DNA from: Marsupella aquatica
Lineage: Eukaryota; Marchantiophyta
DNA: 64,000 nucleotides
Direction: 5' to 3'
Assembly (NCBI GenBank): GCA_973895155.1
Contig: OZ316892.1
Coordinates: 17,856,001 to 17,920,000 of the forward strand
The position numbers were made by a program, and so were the translations under genes. The notes beneath the pieces are model-generated. The model did no database searches. It was not told where the DNA came from and saw only the letters and a list, made by a program, of their open reading frames with translations. Shown here piece by piece: positions 45,901 through 57,213 of this stretch. The stretch's first letter is position 1. Each line of letters opens with the position of its first letter.

Positions 45901-48900
45901 ACAATTTGTATCAGCGTCCAGAAGGGATCTGTCTAATTCCTCAGAGAGAGCACTTGCTAATTAAGAAGCGTAGAGTTTCTGAGGGTGTTTGAGCTGTGGC
46001 TATTAGGAACTCCCACGAAGTGGAAGGCAGCAAGTTTCAAGGGGAGAAGAAGCTTTTAAAGTTTTCGCTCGATTATTTTCGATGACCTGGATTCCAAAGG
46101 GATCTATTGTAGCACTGAGCACTGTCCACGTTAGGTAGTGCCCTTATGTATCTGTTTGTGAGTGGTAATTAATCGTGTAAGCCCCAAAATATGCGCGTTA
46201 ATTTTTCAACAAACGCAATTTATTGACGCTCAATTGAAGCGGTGCCGATTGGGACGGTATGTTTGTTCTAACCAGTAGTAACACCAAGATGCAAGTGCTT
46301 GACCAACAAGGTTGTTCGTTCTGAAAGTATTAAGGTCACGTCCTACCTTGAGGCTCTGTCAGGTAGATTAGAAGTATAATGGAGCCTAAGATTGATGCCT
46401 TATAAGTTCGCGTCTGTGGCTGCAGAGTAAGTGCGTCATTCATGTCATCTATGGAGATTTTAGGAAAGATCTAGAAGACGTGGTGGGGCACTTGAAAGAT
46501 GCTCTTCCTTACGCTGACGGTGATGCTCAACATGCGATGCTGAATTGGTAAGTGAGACGCCTAGATAATACTGTACAACCAACTGAACTGAAAGTTATGC
46601 AAAAAACAGCTGTTATGTCCGCAATTCCTCGCATCTTCTCTTCTGAAACTCAGTGCGATAGCTTTTTCACTTTGTTCGGTTTGCATATATGCAGCTTCAT
46701 CAACTATCTACAGACCGGGTCGGTTGATTTCCATAAAACTAGTCAAGTCCTTTGGGTGAGGCACGAGAATGTCATTGACGGCAATTTAGGGTAAGATTCG
46801 GATTCTCACCTGAATGGTAAGGATATGCGAATTCTTGAGTAACGAATTTTAGTTTCCTCATATATCTATGAATGTTGAGTCTAACTTTTAAGACGTACCT
46901 ATATTGAGGCCTTATGGATATAACGCATACGGATAATGTTTCACTCTCGATACTTCGATCTTGGATCAGCAGATTGTGGAGGTGGTACGAATAACCCTTG
47001 ATTCAGTTCAAATTTCACCGATACTCTTCATACGGGAGCAACGTTTTGATTTTCGTCGTTTTCTACAAGGTCCAATGAGTGTCCCATGTTAAATTCAAAA
47101 TGGCTAGGTGGCAAACTCGATGCCTGGTAGTTAGTATAACTTTACCAATGATAATACGTAGATCGAAAGTCAAACTTGCCTTCTGCCATTCCACCGAGAT
47201 TTTTCCACTACAGGCAGATAAGCAAACTGTAAAGGTCCGTTTCAGAATCCAGGCCGATTGACGACCATCTGCTAACTCATTCTTCGATATTACTGGGAAA
47301 CGAAATCACCGTGACGGGGAATGCTTATATTGTTCAGGTCGTGTTCCGTGGTGCCGTAAAAGAGACCGTAGTGGTGCTTTGAGTTCGCACGCACTGGGAA
47401 GTTAGTCACATTAATTGGTGATTTTCTCTTTGCTGTCATCCCAGCAGATTCATCGAAACGTACCGTGATCCGATCGGCTCTCGGGCGGAATTTGAAGGAT
47501 ATATTGGTATTGTGAATAAGGTACCATGCACCTGAGCACATTTTTAAAGCTGAGTATACATAGCGTGTCAATCCAGAAGTAGCATGTTGTTCATTATCTA
47601 GACTTCGTTGTAATAGTCTGCCACTGTGAAGTTTGTTTCTCGCTTCGTGATCTCCTACTATCTCCATAAACAACGACTGTGACCCTGCGGAAATGAAAAC
47701 GAGGAGGCTGGATGATTACTAACCTCTTCCATTAGAATAAACACTTGGTTCCGGGTAACACATGATTTCCGGATTTAGTAGTGTCAGTTCGTTTTTCGCT
47801 AGACGTGTCCTTCAAGCCCTCGTCGGCCGCGATTAACATCCATCCAACAACAGAATGTTCTTGATATTTTTGTTTTTCATCTTGGCCTAGGTTGCCAGCA
47901 AACAATTTGAGGCAGTGGTCGACAACGCGAATCTTCTGATACCCTCTCTGCCATGGCCGAAGGACTTCGAGGCGGATGCGTTTAAATGTCCCGCGTTCAC
48001 CTGTATCGAGGTAAGTCCCTTGGGAACTCAGTCTTTGTGAAACATTGTGATTCCGAGTACTTATTTCAAGCAGTCTAAGCTACACCGGTGGCCATCACCT
48101 GCTAGCTGTCAGTCTCACTTTTCGTCCAAGTGCTTAGTACCAATGTTAATTTCTACCATGTGGAACATCTCACTGCAGGCTTTTGTGTATGTGAATAGCA
48201 CGATTCCAGCCGCGTTCAACCTACCAAATTATGAAGATGTACGCCAGGTATGCAACATCTACGTGCTTCCATTTCTCCAAGTATTCGAATTTAGTTTGAA
48301 CATAATTTCTGTTCTCAGAAGAATGCCACTTTTTTGCCTCAAGAATGCAAAAGGCCGATGTACAGTTCGTTCGCATATCAAATTTTCGAAACTCAAATTC
48401 ACAAGGAAGCTAGCCGTTCATTGTAGCATTGTGGCCGGGAACTTACTAGATCACTCAAAGTGAATTGATAGAAGGTCGAACTCAGGTTTCAGATCCAAAC
48501 TAATTGTGTCGCATAGCTGAGATTGTTCCAGGTTCACGGTTCGAGAAATCTGTGCGTTTCAAACGCTCTTGATGCATATGATTGCGTCAACAAGGTACGG
48601 TCCATATCAACACAGATCACACCTAATCTTAAGTCCATTTTGATGTCGATCTGATTCTCCGTGATTCTCGCAAACGATTCTCATTCAGATCACACATATT
48701 ATTCAATTGAGCATGGCCCCTACTTTTGAACGTACTTTTAACTTGTATCGTGAATGTAGATTTCCTTTGTGGCGGATGAAGATTGGGAGCTTTTGAAGAA
48801 AATCCAGCAAGACGTGTTGAGCGTTCAGCTTGGCTGTCATGAACTTCTTGGGCATGGATCCGGGAAGCTTTTCACTCAAGACAGAGACGGTACCTGCAAC

Positions 48901-51601
48901 TTTGCTCGAGGAAAGGTATGGTTTAGAACCATATCTTCTTGATCAATGCCCCCTCGTATCAGTTCAGCTTCATATATAGATGTCCATTGAAAATTGAATA
49001 CTTATAAATTTCTGAGGCTACTAGCCCACCAGCCTTGACAATAAGAGTGAAATCCTGAACCTTTCCTCCGAGCAGATCATATATATCATTCCTTTGACCT
49101 TCACAATCCCTGGACGCGGTTACTCCCTATATACATTTCATAGTCTCATTTTGCTAGACCGTCCGAAGTGTTTTCCTGTTCTGTTAGCTCCCGATCTTTC
49201 ATGTCCGATTGTAAGCACCCTGGCACTGATCAATCTGATGACCAACCTTCCTTTCAAAAATTTAAAGAATGGTTGACTAGGTTTCATAAAGTCAAAGAAT
49301 GGTTAACGTTAATCCTTGCTGAATAGGTGCTGTTAAGGTTTTAGTATTGATACTTAAGCCGTTCAGAGTCTTGTTGGATATTTAGAGTGTCCGACATGAA
49401 ATTTATTTTTACTAGCGACATTCTGCAACAGGCCGACGACCTTGCTGGCGCTGGAAAGTCCGATCCTTCCCATTGATTCTCAATCGAATGTTGGCCTACG
49501 TGTGCAGGTCAGGCATCCATTCTTCGACGAGATGGTAGGAACGTGGTACAGGCCGGGTGAATCATGGAATTCTGTGTTCGGCCAAATAAGCTCATCATAC
49601 GAAGAATGCCGGGCCGATTGTGTTGGGATATATCTCAGTACCTTTCCCCAGGTGCGTCTCGATTCCGGTCTATACACCAGTTCGCTCTTGACAGTTTCCA
49701 GGTTATTATGTCACAGGTCCAATCGCAGTACGTCGTTCAAAGAAATTAATGATCACTTAACCGGAAATTGCCCCTCAATTACATCCTGTAGTCTGGACGT
49801 AAACCCGGGTGACCTAATTCAATGCACTTGTACTTGAAGATCGGGCATCGTGGTTCTATGACTAAAGAATCAAATATGGAATTGCCTACGCAGATAGATG
49901 AGTTAGAGTCTTCAACTTTAAATCCATGCCTGTATCTGCAGGTACTGGAAGTTTTCGGATATTGTGGTCAGCATGCCGAGGACATTATGTACATTAACTG
50001 GCTGACCATGGTGAGCTCCAGATTTTCATAATCACCGACGGTAGCAAAGTTTGGGTCATCTAGAGACGGAACGAGTACTTCTATTTGATGGTGGAGTTGA
50101 AGGAAGCTCAGATGCTTAAAGAAATCTAAATAAGTGAATTAATATTGCAATGTTCAGCTGGACTTGTGAGAGATGTCGACAGTTATGTCAATAAAACACA
50201 GGTTAGAACTTTGATTGTCACCGTCATTAAAGTCGATAAATGGTGTCAACGGACTTCATAGATGAAGATAAGTACTAAATCTTTACATACACTGGCGTTG
50301 ACCTGGGGACTTTTGTAGGCAAAGGCAGGATTTATAGCTCTAAACTTTTACTCTTTCGACACCGGTAACTGGAGGCAAGCGCACATGCAGGTACATTGTC
50401 CCCTTGACTCCTGACCATAATATATAGTTACATCAAGCATAATAGTCTGGTGACATAGTCACGATTTTTCAAGAAAGGCAGAGAATATTTGCAAGCACTT
50501 TTGAAGCTTGCAATAGGAAACTGTGGACGTGGAGTGGCCCAAAACTTACCAATGTGGTGAACTTAAAAAGACAAATCCTGATTATCCTGAGTTGTAGCGG
50601 GAATTCCAATCAATTAATTATCAGCTGTCCATGCATGCTCTATAAACCTGCCATGTTAATTATGCTGATAGATTGTAAGCGAGTGTACCAGGGACGATTT
50701 GCGATACTGCGGACATTGATGGAGGCTTCAGATCGCGATGCGGAATGGAGCACAAGTTCTCAAGGCTCAATTGATGGGAAAACGTTTCTAGAACTAGGAC
50801 TTCGCGGTGAAGACGAATTTGTTTTACATTTGAACCGTGAGAAAATCAGGGCCGTTGGGCTGCCTGCAATTAGTGAACTGCTTGTAAAATTACAAGTTTA
50901 CAGGTCTACAGCAGATGCAAGAAGAGGGCGAGAATTCTTCACTGAGGTAGATATATATATATTTTCTAAATATTAAGAATTTCTTCGTGCACAAGATTGT
51001 ATCGTAGTCCACTAAAGCAGTCCAGATTGTATCGTCAGTGGACTACGGTAGTGGCTACTTTGATTCGTGCTATCTAAACATCTGTCTATAAACATGGCAG
51101 GTCTAAATGAGTTCCGACACGGAGATTTGGAGATGTTTTTGAACCATTCTAAGCGTTGTGTAACCTCTATGTTTCACATTATTTTGTATCTCCTGGCCTA
51201 TACCTTCGTATTAACTAATATTTTGCGTCATTCTCGTGATGAATTATTTGAATGTTCCCTGTTTGACGACGCTCTCTATATCAATGAGTGCCCGTTTATC
51301 AAATTTGATCGATGGCTCATGCTTGAAGTTCTGACTGGTTCATGTGTATAGCTTACAACAGTGCCCAGGTACATGCTGAAATATCAAAGAGTTCTGTCAA
51401 CGGAGCCGCGACCTATGATGGTCCAAGTATGTCTCTTTTCTGTTCGAAACCGGGTGCTAAACCAGGATGCCAGTTTTACTCTTCGTTGACTACCTGTAAG
51501 CAACTTGTGATCAAATACCAATCTTTTCGTGGCCAGGTCTACACGTTCTCGACGTCGCAATTCAGGCTGAAGTCACTTCCCTAGCTGCTTATATTGCTTG
51601 A
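42927..51601 (+). CDS. DPP3-like: dipeptidyl peptidase III (zinc metallopeptidase family M49)
   Basis: Cytosolic exopeptidase removing dipeptides from the N termini of short peptides. Exons: 42927-43027, 43526-43841, 44023-44170, 44485-44573, 44779-44848, 45200-45279, 45728-45871, 46426-46547, 46695-46790, 47448-47520, 47891-48010, 48179-48247, 48532-48594, 48760-48915, 49508-49651, 49942-50010, 50319-50390, 50692-50946, 51352-51426 and a last exon from 51537. Junctions are GT-AG with closing phases, about 754 residues before the last exon (human DPP3: 737). Zinc motifs [10 protein letters not shown] and [12 protein letters not shown], plus [17 protein letters not shown] and [15 protein letters not shown], keep the residues equivalent to human Glu316/Tyr318, both zinc His, Glu508, His568 and Arg572/577. 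The N terminus ([12 protein letters not shown]) shows no Nudix domain, although Arabidopsis NUDT3 fuses Nudix to DPP III. Uncertain: the start (an upstream Met at 42780 would need a 42-nt intron) and the last exon, whose family-like frame [20 protein letters not shown] is out of phase with the best donor. Confidence 0.93.
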
Positions 51602-53424
51602 GGATTTTACCCGTTGGAGTCTTAGCCTAACTAAAATTAATCATATCGCGATAGGATCCATTTCTTTGTGATATGTACAACTTACCCACTGAGTAACAAT
51701 TAGTATTTCCAGGACCTTCTTGAAAACCAATATGGTTATGCAGAAATACAGGGCCCGAGAAGCTAGGTCTAATTAAGCAGCTTAAAATGAAACCTGTAGA
51801 GCTGCAAGCTTGAGTTCACTCATGAATTGATTTCTAGGACAGCATAGCGCATATAATGACCAAGGACGTTTGGTAGCAGATGAATACAAGGTTGGAGAAT
51901 GTAGACGGGGGCTCGCATATATGTATGGAAGAGTTCGACCCGACACCCGAAGGGATCATCAAATCATATTTGGCTCGGTTTGAGAACTGGATTTCGGGTT
52001 GTTAAATTGGGCCACAGTCTGAAATTTACCTGGGGGAACCCATCTAATTTATTCCTCATACGACAGACATTTTCTTGCATGTAATGCCTGTATAGTCTTG
52101 CACATGTCCACCATACGGCATATGAGTTTCATCGTATTCGAACGTCATGCTGGCTCGGTTTCCATTAGTTTGCCAATCGGGCGCTTTTGGTTGCTACTTT
52201 GGAATTCTTGGGCCACTAGTCGGAAGATCACATGGGAGAAGCTTGGTTTGCACATTGGTTTGCCATTTGGGCAACAAACCGGGATGCAGTTCAAGTGCCA
52301 ACGATTTGCAGGTCACCCGGGAGAATCGCGGTTTGTTATCTGGGTTTTGGTGTGCTAGCTGGAATGCAATTCACGGGCCAGCACTTTTACCTTATAGCCG
52401 CTGTTTTCTGCCCAAATCATGCACTTTCGGAGTGCATGTATTTGCACACATGAAAAACGAGGCACGCTTGTACAGTAGTTGGGCATGCGAAATTTTCCAT
52501 TGCAGCCGAGACAGCCGATGGAAGAGCAGGTATGCTACTTGATGGCGATTAGGGAGGCATGGAGAAGAGACCTTCAATCGAAATCAAATTTAGCTTCAGG
52601 ACAGTTCAGATTCTTGAAGTCCTGTAGCCCGACTCTGTACAGTCTAAACGACGAGATTCACGATCAGGTTTAATTTCAACTTGTACATACATCACGTGAA
52701 AGAGATCTGCAGTATTTCCATCTACTGTCATTGGGGAGTATCCTTCAGGAGTTATGTTACTCCAATCAAACAATTCACAAGTGAGTTGGAATATTTTCTG
52801 TTACTGTAGCTGTGTGTCTTTAGATTGAACACTCGTGGCATATAAATGGGCCTAAAAGGACGCGCCTTCAATGAAGACTATAATGATATAGTGATTGGAA
52901 TAGTGGATCCGTTCTGCTGTTGCAGCTGACCATACCATAATTTCAATTAAGCTCTTGGTCTAGTTATCCGGGTGTCTGTTGGAGATCTTTGTCCCTTCTC
53001 ATCTGCTCTTCGGATGGGGAAATCGTTTGATTTACTAGTAGGTTTGGCAGCTTATACATATGTTCTTACCTATTCTGAATCTGAGACATTGACTTATTTC
53101 CTATCATGAACAATGGCTTCTCAAAATGGGGGGCCTGAGATTTGCAAACTAAGCTCTCGCCAAGCAAATATCATGGCAACATGCTATGTGAAACAAAAGG
53201 GATCAGAAGCAAAGCTTCATCGGAAGGGAACCAAACTACAGATTTTGTGTTATTAACTTTTCTTGTGATTTGTATTCATTCCTTGATGTCCTTTAGTAGG
53301 GTGTATCCCTTATACTTCATTTATATTTTGCACCCCCTTAATATTAATGATTTAATTTGCAATTATAGGAGGCCATTCCACCTTAAGAAGATGCTATGTC
53401 ACCCTTCATTGAGAGTCATTGAGA
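51602..53424. other. downstream region of DPP III, possible extra exon
   Basis: Just after an AG at about 52502, the plus-strand frame PRQPMEEQVCYLMAIREAWR continues for 56 codons to a stop at 52671-52673. It is helical and could be a 3' exon or an unrelated frame; I do not recognise it. Near 52150-52420 several CGGTTTG...CATTTGGG words recur (GGCTCGGTTTCC, GCTTGGTTTGCAC, GCGGTTTGTTATC), suggesting a diverged tandem repeat. Confidence 0.35.
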
Positions 53425-53527
53425 GTTGAATGAGAGACCTCATGAGTGCAGGTGTGAGTCTTATCACTAGACTACATTGTGTGAAACCCCATGAGTGTAA
53501 GTGTGGGTTACTTATCACGAGACTACC
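53425..53527 (-). repeat. tRNA-like (SINE-type) tandem pair
   Basis: Read on the minus strand, two adjacent units of about 50 bp contain GTAGTCTAGTGATAAGACTC and GTAGTCTCGTGATAAGTAAC, each resembling an RNA polymerase III A box. Each is followed by CACACCTGCACTCATGAGG or CACACTTACACTCATGGGG, the latter running into GGGTTTCACACA. B boxes are degenerate. This looks like the head of a tRNA-derived short interspersed element, duplicated. Confidence 0.5.
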
Positions 53528-54389
53528 AGGTGTATACGGTATGCTAAGGAGAGAAAAGTGTACAAGTGAATGATATGAAAACCTAGCCCACCGGCCCTTT
53601 TGGAAGGGATCATAATCCTAGGAGAATTGTTTCACTCTAAAATATATATGGAATGACTCAAAACTCTAGGAAGGTTTATTTAACTTACATCAGTTGGATG
53701 ACATCAATAAATTGGAAGCCATTGAACACAACCTGAAGAACTGTCTGGATGTCTTCAAGAAGGTCTTTGCTCTCGAGGAGCAGGGTGGCATAGAAACCAA
53801 ATAAATGTGACGAATTTTTTCACCAACAGATCCTAATGTTAAAGACAATTGTAAATGAGGATTTATTTGGAGGAGTTGTGTTAGCAGAAGGGAAGACATG
53901 GTGTAAGATTGTCTTGGAAATAACTAAGAGAAAATGCAGTGGCACGGTTGGATACGATGAATCATTTGGCTTTAACATCCCACTTTACATGAGAGAGGGC
54001 TATTCCGGGGCCCACTTTTCGGTTGGGAAAACCCAATCATATCTGCCATTTTGTGGCCCCCACAAAATCCTATGTGTAGCTTTCTCTATTTCCTGGGCCC
54101 CACCTTAAGGCCATTGATAGTGATCCATTTGGGATCCTAGCATTAGGATTCCTAAGACGTTAACTTCTGGTTTGGAATGATCCATATGTAAAGTCACTAT
54201 TAAAATCGTTTTGCATTAGTGGGAACCGTGAAGCATTGGTATATGAGAAGGCTGTGATATATCAAAGGAATGATCAGGTTTGCACTTGCACTGCAAGAAA
54301 AGTTAATGCTGTTTTCTTCTCAAATTTAATTGCAATGGTTGATTGGCTTGTATTGGGGTCCAGAGGAAAAGGGTGGTCTGTTTTTCTTA
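53528..54389. other. intergenic, no gene called
   Basis: Open frames near 53692-53803 (DINKLEAIEHNLKNCLDVF, KKVFALEEQGG) and 53836-54108 look protein-like in composition, but I could not match them to a family or join them by splice sites. Confidence 0.3.
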
Positions 54390-54450
54390 GGAGCATTCTG
54401 TTGCCCCATACTCAAACACAGGGTTGCTCGGGTGAGAGCCAAGTATCCTT
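54390..54450 (-). pseudogene. diverged tRNA-Glu pseudogene
   Basis: On the minus strand, AGGATACTTGGCTCTCACCC GAGCAACCCTG corresponds base for base, with three changes, to the D-stem/anticodon region of the intact tRNA-Glu at 55086-55157. It continues TGAGTATGGGGCAACAGAAT GCTCC, matching the T-arm, acceptor 3' strand and even the 3' flank (CAACGGAACGCTCC) of the real gene. The 5' acceptor strand is lost. Conservation of the 3' flank argues for a DNA-level duplication of the locus in inverted orientation rather than retrotransposition of the mature tRNA. Confidence 0.8.
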
Positions 54451-55085
54451 CGGTGTTGGTAGGGGACTTTGGGGCTTTCGGGCGTCTTGGTTCTTTCCTT
54501 GTGTTCTCCCCTTTGCTGGGTCTCTGGCCTCTGGGTTCATGTCTCACAGATTTGGAGTTTTTTCTTATTTGTCCATGATATATACACAAACACTGCCTAA
54601 AAGGACTGTCTCAAGGACTCAAGCTTTTGATAATTATTTACTTCTTGCACTAACCTGATAGTCCCTAGCAGAATGATTTGAAGATTCTATTTCTTGCCAG
54701 GGTAACAAAGGCACCTTATGTGGAGGGATGCTAAGAATGTAAGTTCTTTATCTAGATTTTGTACATTAATTTTTAACCCTATGATGTCCCTAGATCTAAG
54801 GATGATGGACAAATTCTGGCTACTGGATCTAAGGTCAGGTGGACAACAGTCCAATTAAAGATCTGGTCTGGCAAGTTCGATGAGCCAAAAGTGGCAAAAA
54901 CTTGTCACATAGTGAATTGGCAAACTTTTGCAACTAAAAAGAGGCTGGTCCCTAAGTATGTAGGCATTTTGTCTTTAATTAATATCCACTCGATCGTTCT
55001 TCTCCCTCCCACTGTGAGGTATTTGATTTTGAACATGTGGCAAAACTTTTTCGTTATATAGTAAACAGTACCTATGACTTACATC
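54451..55085. other. intergenic between tRNA pseudogene and tRNA-Glu
   Basis: No gene recognised. AT-rich, with open frames shorter than 90 codons. The 30 bases before the tRNA show no special element beyond CAGTACC and an AT-rich stretch, as is usual for plant tRNA genes. Confidence 0.35.
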
Positions 55086-55157
55086 TCCGTTGTAGTCTAG
55101 ATGGTTAGGATACTCGGCTCTCACCCGAGCGACCCGGGTTCGAGTCCCGGCAACGGA
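55086..55157 (+). tRNA. trnE-CUC: tRNA-Glu (anticodon CTC)
   Basis: 72 nt with a full cloverleaf. Acceptor TCCGTTG pairs with CAACGGA. The D arm is in TAGTCTAGATGGTTAGGATA (A box). The anticodon stem CTCGG/CCGAG encloses loop CTCTCAC, anticodon CTC at 55120-55122. The T arm is CCGGGTTCGAGTCCCGG (B box). There is no intron and no encoded CCA, as expected for a nuclear plant gene; it delivers glutamate to GAG codons. Confidence 0.97.
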
Positions 55158-56106
55158 ACGCTCCCGAGTAAAGATGGCTACTGCTTTTTCCTCTGCTCAT
55201 TCTCATTCTCTCGCACTGAGCCCAAGCTTGAAACGAGTCGACTGAACTCTGTGGACAGGTTTTTTTATAGCACTCCATGAGAGAGTGAAGCATAGTAGCG
55301 ATGGATTTCCAATGGAAGACAGAAATGCAGACTGATGCAACCTTCCTCTTCGATCGTCCAAAGGAAGACAAGTCAAAATAAACAAATCCGCCGAAGTCGA
55401 CCACAACAGAGACCTTGCAGACCATAGCAATTTGAGACAAAACAAAGTGAAGGGACCGGGAAGTTCAGATACCTATGACGAGCAACAGTGGCAAAGGAAG
55501 GAGCAAGCTATCATTTCGAGCTGTACATTTTGGTAGTACACCAAGGTTATGCATGCAACTTATGTGCACAAAGCAAGCGATAGACAAGTCAACTTAAAAG
55601 GAAATTTAAAATCGTCTCCTTCTCCCTCTGATCCTCTCATCAACAGAGCACAAAGAATGATCATTTTTACAACTTGCATGAATCGACCGACAGGTAAGAA
55701 GCCATTTATCACCAGAGGTGGATGACATTCATCAACTCTATCCAGCATTGCTTGATTAATTCAAGCATTACAGCTTCCATAGTACAAGTTAACTAGATTT
55801 CTCAAAGCCTTAAGTAATTTTAAGGGCAGATTTCAGTTTTGGACTGCCACTACAGGAGGTCAGGTGAGATGCCGAATAGAAAACAGCTTCAGATTCTCAT
55901 ATCCGTTCTATGACCCGTGCCCTAACCTAGAAAACTTGTCGAGCTGAAACACCAGAGGTCAGTAACCAAATGCATGGTTGAAAGCCTGTTCCAGAAAAAA
56001 ATGGTATGTACGATTCTTCTTCACACAAACACAAGGAAGGATGGATGAAGAATTCCTGCCCTTGGAAAATGACGCCCTCGCTGGCTTCGCTCTCTCGTGC
56101 AGTCAT
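55158..56106. other. intergenic / 3' flank of THF1
   Basis: No gene seen. The minus-strand 3' untranslated region of THF1 should begin just below 56107. Short minus-strand frames at 55105-55445 overlap the tRNA and are not credible genes. Confidence 0.4.
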
Positions 56107-57075
56107 TCATTCAGACTTCGCCTCCGTAGTGACTTCAATTTTTGATGCGCCTGCAGCCTTCTCTGCCTCCCTCTCACCTTGCTTCCTCTTCTCTCTGTCA
56201 AGATACTCTTTCAAGAGGTCCTTGGCTTGCGCCAGCTTAGATAGAAGATTTCGGTATACGTCGAGGTCTCTGTCTATGCTCAACTTATTGACGTTAAAGG
56301 CTTTGGCGAACATCTCGAGAATTGCGGGATCGGACGCTTTGGCGAGTTCGAGCAGGCGAAAAAGTCCAATGGCAAAAAATCGACTGTAGTGGAAATTGCC
56401 CTTCCCTCCAGCTCGCTCTGCAATATCTTTCAGAAGGGTTTCCACTTCTCCGTCTCTGTCGCCGAAGGACACCACCGAGGTCCCAGATTGCTGCTTTCCC
56501 CATTCCTCCAGCTTCTTGGCATCGACCTTATACTGCTCCGGATCCTCCTTCAGCGCACCCACGTACGCCTTGAAAATTAGATCCCTATCCTCGGTGCTCG
56601 GGAAGCCGTCAAACAGCTGCTCGAACACCGTCACAAACCCCAGACCGAAAATTGCATCGTATTGGTAAGTGGCATTGTACCGCATCAGGTGCTGCTGCAC
56701 GAGCAGCTCCTGCACCACGTTGCTGTAAATGCTGGGCACGGGCCTCTTGTACGCATCCAAGAATGCTCGCTTCGTATCTGCCACCGTCGGGACATCCGTG
56801 GATGATTTTTGAGCCCCTGCTGCGACAGCTAAAGCCGCGATGGCTGGGACAGCTAAAGCCGCGATGGCTGGGACAGCAGTAATCCCACTGCGCGACGACG
56901 CATTCTTCTTCTTCCCCACCAGCAACTGCGGCAGACGGTGCAATTTCTGCTGCGGAGAGAAGAAGAACGAGGATGAGCCCGAAGCCGAAGCCGAAGCCGA
57001 GAAGATCTCGGCAGAATGCTGCTGCGATGGAAGCTGAGCTATGGCGTGCACCGAGAGCGACGACATCGACGCCAT
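56107..57075 (-). CDS. THF1: THYLAKOID FORMATION 1 (THF1 / Psb29)
   Basis: Chloroplast protein required for thylakoid biogenesis and photosystem II turnover; the cyanobacterial counterpart Psb29 acts with FtsH proteases in PSII repair. One continuous frame of 322 residues. The start is MASMSSLSVHAIAQLPSQ at 57075; the open frame extends upstream but without an ATG. Residues 1-95 form a Ser/Ala-rich transit region containing an exact duplication, AVPAIAALAVPAIAALAV, from a 24-bp tandem repeat (56828-56875). The family domain follows: TVADTKRAFLDAYKRPVPSI, YSNVVQELLVQQHLMRY, YDAIFGLGFVTVFEQLFDG, FHYSRFFAIGLFRLLEL, VNKLSIDRDLDVYRNLLSKL, then a charged coiled-coil C terminus (LLKEYLDREKRKQGERE). 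Length fits the family (about 300 in Arabidopsis). No intron interrupts it, unusual among the multi-exon genes of this window. The upstream flank carries three 83-bp repeats. Confidence 0.97.
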   Translation of the reverse strand: MASMSSLSVHAIAQLPSQQHSAEIFSASASASGSSSFFFSPQQKLHRLPQLLVGKKKNASSRSGITAVPAIAALAVPAIAALAVAAGAQKSSTDVPTVADTKRAFLDAYKRPVPSIYSNVVQELLVQQHLMRYNATYQYDAIFGLGFVTVFEQLFDGFPSTEDRDLIFKAYVGALKEDPEQYKVDAKKLEEWGKQQSGTSVVSFGDRDGEVETLLKDIAERAGGKGNFHYSRFFAIGLFRLLELAKASDPAILEMFAKAFNVNKLSIDRDLDVYRNLLSKLAQAKDLLKEYLDREKRKQGEREAEKAAGASKIEVTTEAKSE

Positions 57076-57213
57076 TTGCAATTCCCAGAGAAATCTAGCC
57101 AAATAGCAGGCTCCAAACTCCAAACTCAACTCAACTCAACTCAACCGTACTGAACTATGGAACTGGGTCACTACTACTGTACTAAACTGTTTGTACAAGG
57201 AGAGCAGCAAGCA

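Noticed and set aside
48320-48418. Open frame [13 protein letters not shown]... after an AG in the DPP III gene
   Set aside because: The exons ending EDVRQ and starting VHGSRN join in phase and correspond to contiguous residues of human DPP3, so this is intronic.
50158-50202. Possible DPP III exon ([15 protein letters not shown]) after an AG
   Set aside because: It needs a phase that the preceding donor cannot supply. The flanking exons NWLTM and [11 protein letters not shown] join directly and match the family alignment without it.
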